This document shows, in pieces, positions 33,590 to 39,523 of a DNA stretch of 39,523 nucleotides. Made by a program: the position numbers and the translations under genes. This stretch comes from an uncultured Oscillospiraceae bacterium (GTDB lineage: Bacteria; Bacillota; Clostridia; Oscillospirales; Ruminococcaceae), in NCBI GenBank assembly GCA_900548355.1, contig URKR01000017.1:1-39523 (forward strand), written 5' to 3'. Numbering within the stretch: position 1 is the stretch's first letter; every line of letters starts with the position of its first letter. The notes beneath the pieces are model-generated. The model had not been told where the DNA came from, ran no database searches, and saw only the letters and a list, made by a program, of their open reading frames with translations.

Positions 33590-36361
33590 TTGGCGCAAAA
33601 TTACAACGATACCATCCACAAGATGGCAACCCCGTTTGAAATGCGGGCCGGCCTGCCGAAAAAGGAACCCAAAATGCTCGAGGACTGGCAGAAAAACCAT
33701 GTCTATGAGCAGATGATCAAACACAATGAGGGAAAACCCCTCTTCATTCTGCATGACGGCCCGCCGTACGCCAACGGCAACATTCACATGGGCACCGCGC
33801 TCAACAAGATCATCAAGGACATCATCGTCCGTTATAAGAATATGGCCGGCTTCTGCGCCCCCTATGTGCCCGGCTATGACACCCACGGCCTGCCGATCGA
33901 GCTCAAAGCCCTGGGTTCGCTCGGCAACAAAAAGGCCGATGTTTCCAAGCTCGAACTGCGCCGTATCTGCCGTGAGTTCGCGACCGAGCACATCGACATC
34001 ATGAACGAGCAGTTCCAGCGCCTCGGCGTGCAGGGCGATTTCGGCAACCCCTACCTGACCCTGCGGCCTGAGTTTGAGGCCCGCCAGGTGGAAATCTTCG
34101 GCAAGATGGCCGAAAAGGGCTATATCTACAAGGGCCGCCGGGTTGTTTACTGGTGCCCGGAGGACCAGACCGCCCTGGCCGAGGCCGAGATCGAATACGG
34201 CGAGGATGCCTGCGATTCGATCTATGTCCGCTTCAAGCTCACGGCCGACCCCAACGGCGTGCTGGCCAAGGCCGGTATCCCGCTTGAAAACGCCTACGTC
34301 GTGATCTGGACGACGACCACCTGGACGCTGCCCGCCAACGTCGCGACCTGCCTGCACCCGGATTTTGACTATACCTTCGTCAAGATCGGCAACGATTACC
34401 ACCTGATGGCGGCCGAGCGCATCAAGCCCGCGATGGAAGCCTGCGGCATCACCGATTACACCGTCTGCGATGTCCGCATCCCGGGCCGCGACCTTGAACT
34501 CGTCGAGTACCAGCACCCCTTCCTCGACCGCAAGGGGCTTCTGATCCTTGGCAACCATGTCACGCTCGAAAGCGGCACCGGCTGCGTGCACACCGCGCCC
34601 GGCCACGGCGAGGACGACTTCAACGCCTGCCAGCCCTACCCGCAGCTGCCGTTTGTCATGCCGGTTGATGCGGCCGGTCACCTGACCGAAGAAGCCGGCG
34701 CGGAGTTTGCCGGCATGAAAGTCTGGGATGCGAACAAGGCGATCCAGGCGCGGCTTGAAACCGAGGGGTACCTGCTCGGCGTCGAGCACATCATCCACCA
34801 GTACCCGCACTGCTGGCGCTGCCACCACCCGATCATCTACCGTGCGACCGAACAGTGGTTCTGCTCGATCGATGCGTTCCGTGAGGATGTCTACAAGGCC
34901 ATCGACAGCGTACACTGGCAGCCGGCTTGGGGCCACGACCGGATGGCCGGCATGGTGCGCGACCGCAGCGACTGGTGCATCTCCCGCCAGCGCGTCTGGG
35001 GCGTGCCGATCCCGGCGTTCTACTGCAAAAAGTGCGGCAAGTACCACATCACCGATACCTCGATCAAGGCCGTCTCCGACCTGTTCCGCAAGGAGGGCAG
35101 CGACGCCTGGTACAAATACGACGCCAACGAGATCATGCCGAAGGGCGAAACCTGCGAATGCGGCGCTTCGGATTGGGAGAAGGATCAGGACATCATGGAC
35201 GTCTGGTTCGATTCCGGTTCGACCTGGAGCGCCGTCTGCCGTGAACGCCCCGAACTGCAGTGGCCGGTTGACCTCTATATGGAAGGCGCCGACCAGTTCC
35301 GCGGCTGGTTCCAGTCAAGCCTTCTGACCAGCGTCGCGACCGAGGGCGTCGCCCCCTACAAGAGCGTGCTCTGCCACGGCTGGGTTGTGGACGCGCAGGG
35401 CAAGCAGATGCACAAATCGGCCGGCAACGGCATGGAACCGGCCGAGATCATCCGCGATTACGGCGCCGATATCATCCGCCTCTGGGTTGCTTCGAGCGAT
35501 TACACCGTGGATGTGCGCGCCGGCAAGGAGATCTTCCGCCAGCTGTCCGAAGCCTACCGCAAGATGCGCAACACCGCGCGGTTCATGCTCGGCAACATCA
35601 GCGATTTTGACCCCGCGAAGGATGCCGTGGCCGATGACCAGCTCTATGAGATCGACCGCTGGGCGCTCGAAGCCGTTGCGGCGCTGACCCGCACCGTCCG
35701 CGCTGCCTACGATACCTACGATTTCTCCCGCGCCTACCATGCAATCTACAACTTCTGCGTCCTCGATATGTCCAACTTCTATATGGACGTCATCAAGGAT
35801 CGCCTCTACTGCGCCGACGACCACGCCCGCCGCTGCGCCCAGACCGCGCTCTACCGCGTGCTGGTCGATTTCACCAAGCTCATCGCCCCGATCCTCTGCT
35901 TCACAAGCCAGGAGATCTGGAGCTACATCCCGAAGCTGCCCGGCATGGCCGACTATGTCGTCTTTGAGGAAATGCCGGCCGTGCGCGACGCCGCTGACCC
36001 CGCCTTCACCGAAAAGTGGGCGAAGATCATGGCGGTGCGCGACGACGTCAAGAAGGTGCTCGAGCAGGCCCGCGCCGACAAAGTCATCGGCTCCTCGCTC
36101 GAAGCGTCGCTGACGCTTTTTGCCGAGGGCGAAACCTACGCGCTGCTCAACGCGATCCCGATGGACGAGCTGGCCGATCTGATGATCGTCTCACAGGTGA
36201 CCCTCGTCGAAGGGGCCGGCGGCGAGAAAGGCGCGGTCGAGGGCCTTGGCGTGGAAGCCAAGCGCGCCACCGGCCAGAAATGCCTGCGCTGCTGGAAGTT
36301 TGACGAAGCCGTCGGCGAGGACGGCCTGTGCCCGCGCTGCAAGGCGGTGCTGGGGCGGTAA
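33590..36361 (+). CDS. ileS: Isoleucyl-tRNA synthetase
   Basis: A 923-residue class I synthetase that charges tRNA-Ile. The HIGH-equivalent is in HDGPPYANGNIHMG (55-68). An editing CP1 domain lies at about 200-400 (VIWTTTTWTLPAN, TAPGHGEDDF). The second signature reads GKQMHKSAGN near 604-613, so KMSKS is altered to QMHKS. The C-terminal zinc module is CLRCWKFDEAVGEDGLCPRC. This is the bacterial type-1 architecture with the C-terminal zinc finger. The start is TTG 33590; GAGAGGGAG lies about 11 bases upstream and no ATG fits the conserved N-terminus. It sits between divIVA and lspA, as in many Firmicutes. Confidence 0.96.
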   Translation: MAQNYNDTIHKMATPFEMRAGLPKKEPKMLEDWQKNHVYEQMIKHNEGKPLFILHDGPPYANGNIHMGTALNKIIKDIIVRYKNMAGFCAPYVPGYDTHGLPIELKALGSLGNKKADVSKLELRRICREFATEHIDIMNEQFQRLGVQGDFGNPYLTLRPEFEARQVEIFGKMAEKGYIYKGRRVVYWCPEDQTALAEAEIEYGEDACDSIYVRFKLTADPNGVLAKAGIPLENAYVVIWTTTTWTLPANVATCLHPDFDYTFVKIGNDYHLMAAERIKPAMEACGITDYTVCDVRIPGRDLELVEYQHPFLDRKGLLILGNHVTLESGTGCVHTAPGHGEDDFNACQPYPQLPFVMPVDAAGHLTEEAGAEFAGMKVWDANKAIQARLETEGYLLGVEHIIHQYPHCWRCHHPIIYRATEQWFCSIDAFREDVYKAIDSVHWQPAWGHDRMAGMVRDRSDWCISRQRVWGVPIPAFYCKKCGKYHITDTSIKAVSDLFRKEGSDAWYKYDANEIMPKGETCECGASDWEKDQDIMDVWFDSGSTWSAVCRERPELQWPVDLYMEGADQFRGWFQSSLLTSVATEGVAPYKSVLCHGWVVDAQGKQMHKSAGNGMEPAEIIRDYGADIIRLWVASSDYTVDVRAGKEIFRQLSEAYRKMRNTARFMLGNISDFDPAKDAVADDQLYEIDRWALEAVAALTRTVRAAYDTYDFSRAYHAIYNFCVLDMSNFYMDVIKDRLYCADDHARRCAQTALYRVLVDFTKLIAPILCFTSQEIWSYIPKLPGMADYVVFEEMPAVRDAADPAFTEKWAKIMAVRDDVKKVLEQARADKVIGSSLEASLTLFAEGETYALLNAIPMDELADLMIVSQVTLVEGAGGEKGAVEGLGVEAKRATGQKCLRCWKFDEAVGEDGLCPRCKAVLGR

Positions 36362-36391
36362 GGCGTGCGCCGGCATAAAATTGGCTGAGAT

Positions 36392-36521
36392 GTAGGGGCG
36401 GATTCCATATCGGCCTGCCTGCATCCCACCGCAAAAAGCCGATATGGAATCGGCCCCTACTATGCGTCGCAAGATTTTTGCGCGCGGCGTGGCCGTGAGA
36501 ACCACCATTTTTCTTCTTTTT
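36392..36521. repeat. GTAGGGGC-type palindrome pair plus composite right-end module before lspA
   Basis: Two units, 36392-36417 and 36438-36460, are inverted copies of each other (cores GATTCCATATC and GATATGGAATC) around a 20-base centre with GCATCCCACCGC. A T-run and GC stem follow, and AACCACCATTTTTCTTCTTTTT (36500-36521) ends 22 bp before the lspA ATG. This repeats the layout before ylbF and mutL. The 182 bp gap holds no other feature. Confidence 0.85.
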
Positions 36522-36543
36522 GATTTATTCTTTGTTATTTTCT

Positions 36544-37065
36544 ATGACGATTTCACCCAAAAACTGGCCGCTTAAAGCGGGCGCTTTCTCGCTTCTGGCG
36601 GCGGCCGCGCTGGCCGGCGTTGATCAGGCGCTCAAAATCTGGGCCACGGCCGCGCTGCAGCCGGTCGGTTCGGCCCAGCTGCTGCCCGGTTTTATCGAGC
36701 TGCGCTATGTTTTAAACGACGGCATGGCTTTCTCGATGCTCAGCGGGCAGCGCTGGCTGCTGCTGGGCGGTACGGGCCTGATTCTGGCAGCGCTGGCCGT
36801 GCTGCTGGTTGTCCGGCGGATGCCGCTGCCGGAGCGCCTTGTCTGGACGCTCGTGCTCGGCGGCGGGCTCGGCAATTTTATCGACCGCGCCCGCACCGGC
36901 GTTGTGGTCGATTACCTCAACTTTCAGTTTATCAGTTTCCCGGTTTTCAACTTTGCCGATATCTGCGTCTGCGTCGGGGTGGGGCTGCTCATCCTGCTGC
37001 TTGTGGCCGATATGGTCAGGGACAGCCGGGGCAACCGCAAGGCCGACGGGCCGCAGGCTTCGTGA
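36544..37065 (+). CDS. lspA: Lipoprotein signal peptidase
   Basis: A 173-residue polytopic aspartyl protease that removes signal peptides from prolipoproteins such as OppA. Four hydrophobic helices. Family segments are AGVDQALKIWA, LRYVLNDGMAFSML (NxG.AF box), GGLGNFIDRARTGVVVDY and FPVFNFADICV. The last two contain the two catalytic Asp. ATG 36544 has no Shine-Dalgarno: the preceding 40 bases are the T-rich tail of the repeat module. TTG 36520 is also in frame but would read through that tail and lacks a ribosome site. The stop overlaps the start of the next gene. Confidence 0.93.
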   Translation: MTISPKNWPLKAGAFSLLAAAALAGVDQALKIWATAALQPVGSAQLLPGFIELRYVLNDGMAFSMLSGQRWLLLGGTGLILAALAVLLVVRRMPLPERLVWTLVLGGGLGNFIDRARTGVVVDYLNFQFISFPVFNFADICVCVGVGLLILLLVADMVRDSRGNRKADGPQAS

Positions 37066-37991
37066 TGGAGGCCCGTACCCTGACCGCCGGCCCCGCAGCG
37101 GCCGGCCAGCGGCTGGACCGGTGGCTTGCCGCAGCCTGCGATGATCTTTCACGCAGCGCACTGCAGTCACTGATGGAGGAAGGCAGGGTCACGGTGGACG
37201 GCCGCCCGGCCAACAAAAAGAACAAGCTGCGCGGCGGCGAGACGATTACCCTGACCCTGCCCGACCCGCAGCCGATTGAAGCGCAGCCGCAGAACATCCC
37301 GCTCGAGATTGTCTACGAGGACGCGCACCTGCTCGTCGTCAACAAGCCGAAGGGGATGGTCGTGCACCCGGCCCCCGGCAACCCGGACGGCACGCTGGTC
37401 AACGCGCTGCTCTACCACTGCGGGGCGAGCCTTTCGGGCATTGGCGGGGCGATCCGCCCCGGCATTGTCCACCGGATCGATAAAGATACCTCCGGCCTGC
37501 TTGTCGTCGCGAAAGACGACGCGACCCACCAGGCGCTCAGCGCCCAGATGGCGGTGCATGATATCCATCGTGTCTACCACGCGGTCTGCTACGGAAATCT
37601 CAAGGAGGACGCCGGCACCGTCTGCGCGCCGATCGGCCGCGACCCGCGCGACCGCAAACGGATGGCGGTGACCGAGCAAAACTCCAAGCCGGCCACGACC
37701 CATTGGCGGGTGCTTGAGCGGTTCGGCAATTTCACCTACATCGCCTGCACGCTTGAAACCGGCCGCACCCATCAGATCCGGGTACATATGGCCCACATCG
37801 GCCACCCGCTGGCCGGCGACCCGGTGTACGGCCCGCGCGCCGTCATCACATCGCTGCATGGGCAGTGCCTGCACGCCAAGGAACTCGGCTTCCTGCACCC
37901 GGCCACAGGGGAAAGGATGCTGTTTGAAAGCCCGCTGCCCGCCTGGTTTGAAGACTATCTGCAAAAGCTGCGCCGCACAGCGCGCGGGTAA
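37065..37991 (+). CDS. rluD: RluA/RluD-family 23S rRNA pseudouridine synthase
   Basis: A 308-residue enzyme with an N-terminal S4 RNA-binding domain (about 10-75, SRSALQSLMEEGRVTVDGRP). The catalytic domain has HRIDKDTSGLLVVAKDD (catalytic Asp near 138), ALETGRTHQIRVHM-like ACTLETGRTHQIRVHM, and GHPLAGDPVYGP. In Firmicutes the gene next to lspA is the YlyB-type RluD paralogue; which uridines it modifies is not decidable. The lspA stop and this start overlap as GTGATGG: ATG 37065 gives the classical TGATG coupling, and GTG 37062 would add one residue. Confidence 0.92.
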   Translation: MEARTLTAGPAAAGQRLDRWLAAACDDLSRSALQSLMEEGRVTVDGRPANKKNKLRGGETITLTLPDPQPIEAQPQNIPLEIVYEDAHLLVVNKPKGMVVHPAPGNPDGTLVNALLYHCGASLSGIGGAIRPGIVHRIDKDTSGLLVVAKDDATHQALSAQMAVHDIHRVYHAVCYGNLKEDAGTVCAPIGRDPRDRKRMAVTEQNSKPATTHWRVLERFGNFTYIACTLETGRTHQIRVHMAHIGHPLAGDPVYGPRAVITSLHGQCLHAKELGFLHPATGERMLFESPLPAWFEDYLQKLRRTARG

Positions 37992-38029
37992 GCACCGCTA
38001 CGGCCACGGCAGAGGAAGGAATCTCGCAG

Positions 38030-38854
38030 ATGAAACACAAACTCCATGAGCTGCTTGTCTTTTGTGATATGGACAACACGCTGCTCACCGCCAAGGCGGG
38101 CATACCGGAATGCAACCGTACCGTCATGCAGCTGTTTCGCCGCATGGGCGGGCGGCTGACAGTTGCCTCGGGCCGGCCGCCGGCCTCGGTCAAAGCGGCG
38201 CTTGGCGACCTCAAGCTTTCACTGCCGGCTATCTGCTGCAACGGCTCGCTGCTGTATGATTTTTCGTCGGGCCGGGTGCTGCGCCGCGCGGCGCTCAACC
38301 GGGAGCAGGCTGTGGCCGCCATGCTGGATATGGCGGCCAAATTCCCCGGCATCGGCATGGAGGTTATGGCGGGTGACGGCGATATGTATGTTGTGCAGGC
38401 CAACCCCTATACCCACGCCCATCAAGTGGACGAGGGAATGTCCGGCGTGGCCTGCCCGATCGACAGCGTGCCGGACGGCTGGGCCAAAGTTGTCTTTGCC
38501 GGTGACCCTGAAATGATCCGCAAGGCCGGCCAGTACGCTAAAACCCGCTACTACGGGCGGGATAACTATTTCCTCGCCACCAACAGCATCTATCTTGAGA
38601 TCATGCCCACCGGCGTTGGCAAAGCCTCGGCCTTGCAGGATCTCTGTGCGCTGCTCGGTGAGCCGATCGAGAACACCATCGTCATCGGGGATTATTACAA
38701 TGACCTTGAGATGATGCAGCAGGCCGGTTACTCGGTCGCAGTGGCCAACGCCCCGCCCGAGGTCAAGGCCGCGGCCAATGAGGTCACAATCTGTACCTGC
38801 GCCGAAGGCGCGGTGGGGGAATACCTCTACAAACTCATCGAGGAGACGACCTGA
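38030..38854 (+). CDS. Cof-type HAD-IIB phosphatase
   Basis: A 274-residue haloacid-dehalogenase-family hydrolase. The nucleophile motif is CDMDNTLLT (Asp13, Asp15), motif II is TVASGRP, and the IIB cap begins with CCNGSLLYD. Motif III Lys is in GVGKASALQDL and motif IV is IVIGDYYNDLEMM. Members dephosphorylate sugar phosphates, nucleotides or flavin precursors; the substrate is unknown here. GAGGAAGGA lies upstream of ATG 38030. An EIIA gene starts 1 bp after its stop, so the two share a transcript, which hints at sugar-phosphate metabolism. Confidence 0.9.
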   Translation: MKHKLHELLVFCDMDNTLLTAKAGIPECNRTVMQLFRRMGGRLTVASGRPPASVKAALGDLKLSLPAICCNGSLLYDFSSGRVLRRAALNREQAVAAMLDMAAKFPGIGMEVMAGDGDMYVVQANPYTHAHQVDEGMSGVACPIDSVPDGWAKVVFAGDPEMIRKAGQYAKTRYYGRDNYFLATNSIYLEIMPTGVGKASALQDLCALLGEPIENTIVIGDYYNDLEMMQQAGYSVAVANAPPEVKAAANEVTICTCAEGAVGEYLYKLIEETT

Positions 38855-38855
38855 T

Positions 38856-39326
38856 ATGCGGGTGAGCGAACTGATCCACCGCGAAAGTGTGCTGCTGCGC
38901 GCCGATATCACCGACACTTCGGATGCGCTTGGCGTGTTGGTCGAACTGCAGGAGGCCGGCGGCATCATCACGAACGGCACCGCCTATTATAACGCGGTCT
39001 GTGAGCGCGAAACCTCGGGCGGTTCGACCGCCATCGGGGAGGGTATGGCCCTGCCCCATGCCTGCAACGCGGGTGTGGCGGCGCCGGGTGTCGCCGCGCT
39101 GACGCTGCGCCGCGGCATCAACTGGGGTGCGGCTGACGGCGGTCCGGTCGATTTGATCTTTATGATTGCGGTGCCGCCGGGGGCCGAAAGCCTGCATCTG
39201 CAGATCCTTGCGCGGCTGGTCAACCTGCTTTCGGATGCCGAACTTGCCCGTATGCTGCGCGTCAGCACCTCGCCGGAGGATTTTATCCTGCGCCTGACCC
39301 GGGCCGAAGCATCCCGCTTTGCCTGA
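38856..39326 (+). CDS. Orphan PTS EIIA, fructose/mannitol (PtsN) type
   Basis: A 156-residue PTS EIIA type-2 domain. The phosphorylated residue is His68 in GEGMALPHACNAG. Other landmarks are TSGGSTAIG and the C-terminal PGAESLHLQILARLVNLLSD, which matches the ESHLQLLARL block of the family. GAGGAG lies 10 bases before ATG 38856, just past the HAD stop. No EIIB or EIIC accompanies it, and two terminators follow directly. It may serve a distant fructose-type transporter or act as a regulator like PtsN. Confidence 0.9.
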   Translation: MRVSELIHRESVLLRADITDTSDALGVLVELQEAGGIITNGTAYYNAVCERETSGGSTAIGEGMALPHACNAGVAAPGVAALTLRRGINWGAADGGPVDLIFMIAVPPGAESLHLQILARLVNLLSDAELARMLRVSTSPEDFILRLTRAEASRFA

Positions 39327-39348
39327 AACGATTTTTTCAAAACCCACC

Positions 39349-39381
39349 GCCGCCGGCCGTCAGGCCGGCGGCTTTTGTCTT
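39349..39381 (+). terminator. First terminator after the EIIA gene
   Basis: GCCGCCGGCC (39349-39358) pairs perfectly with GGCCGGCGGC (39363-39372) around GTCA, followed by TTTTGTCTT. Confidence 0.93.
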
Positions 39382-39416
39382 ACAATCCTGTCACGAAAGG
39401 CGCGGGGGAGGGGGTG

Positions 39417-39452
39417 GTATAATAGCCGCAAACGCGGCTATTATACTTTTTT
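39417..39452 (+). terminator. Second, perfectly palindromic terminator
   Basis: GTATAATAGCCGC (39417-39429) pairs perfectly with GCGGCTATTATAC (39434-39446) around AAAC, followed by TTTTTT. Both arms also contain a TATAAT-like -10 box on opposite strands. No matching -35 is evident for the plus strand. Confidence 0.8.
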
Positions 39453-39516
39453 GCGCAACGGTTCGCCATTCTGGCTGCGCCAGCCCGGCAACCGCCTCTG
39501 GATGCGCAATTATACC
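39451..39516. repeat. Inverted repeat at the right edge
   Basis: TTGCGCA (39451-39457) and AACGGTT nearby are mirrored by AACCG and TGCGCAA (ending 39510). The final ATTATACC (39509-39516) mirrors GGTATAAT at 39416-39423. The element may extend past the window. On the minus strand ATTATA could be the -10 of a leftward promoter. Confidence 0.45.
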
Positions 39517-39523
39517 ATTCCGC

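Overview
The window is GC-rich (roughly 60-65% by eye), densely coded chromosomal DNA from an anaerobic Firmicute. Gene content and order (miaB-ylbF-mutS-mutL-miaA; sepF-ylmH-divIVA-ileS-lspA-rluD; an IreB homologue; an [FeFe] hydrogenase) fit Clostridia. With the high GC and the GTAGGGGC-type intergenic palindromes I infer an Oscillospiraceae/Ruminococcaceae gut bacterium in the Faecalibacterium/Gemmiger/Subdoligranulum range. That is an inference, not a database result. I see no tRNA, rRNA, CRISPR array, transposase or phage gene.

Layout. 1-3.7 kb: a GltD-like flavoprotein carrying a NuoF-type iron-sulfur module, overlapping an [FeFe] hydrogenase. 3.8-10.4 kb: a complete oligopeptide ABC importer (oppBCDF, then oppA from its own promoter). 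Its leader holds a consensus promoter followed within about 20 bp by a terminator-like hairpin with a competing fold. 10.5-14.6 kb: amino-sugar catabolism (nagB, nagA), ireB, and a convergent PTS EIICB of the GlcNAc/glucose family (nagE-like) with no fused EIIA. 15-17.8 kb, minus strand: a membrane-anchored GH25 muramidase and an AlkD-type DNA glycosylase. 18-21.2 kb: a TPP riboswitch with terminator controlling thiT, an HD hydrolase, a TetR regulator and a stand-alone glucose-family EIIA that could serve the EIICB. 21.2-29.5 kb: tRNA A37 modification (miaB, miaA) around mismatch repair (mutS, mutL) and a YlbF-family protein. 29.6-38 kb: a HlyD-like membrane protein, then the division cluster sepF-ylmH-divIVA, ileS, lspA and an RluD-type pseudouridine synthase. 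38-39.5 kb: a Cof-type HAD phosphatase, an orphan fructose-type EIIA and two tandem terminators.

How the parts relate. The muramidase, nagE, the stand-alone EIIA, nagB and nagA together can release, import and catabolise cell-wall amino sugars. opp imports peptides. The hydrogenase can dispose of reductant. The right half is mainly housekeeping.

The least explained material is non-coding: (i) the opp leader; (ii) an interleaved inverted repeat before oppA; (iii) at least nine GTAGGGGC palindromes, three of them part of a composite module of about 80 bp that ends just before the starts of ylbF, mutL and lspA, with a two-ended, MITE-like version between mutS and mutL; (iv) two unrelated inverted-repeat elements before the HlyD-like gene and ileS; (v) a palindromic cluster at the right edge. 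No wholly new protein system is evident. The repeat modules and the opp leader are the best candidates for undescribed biology.
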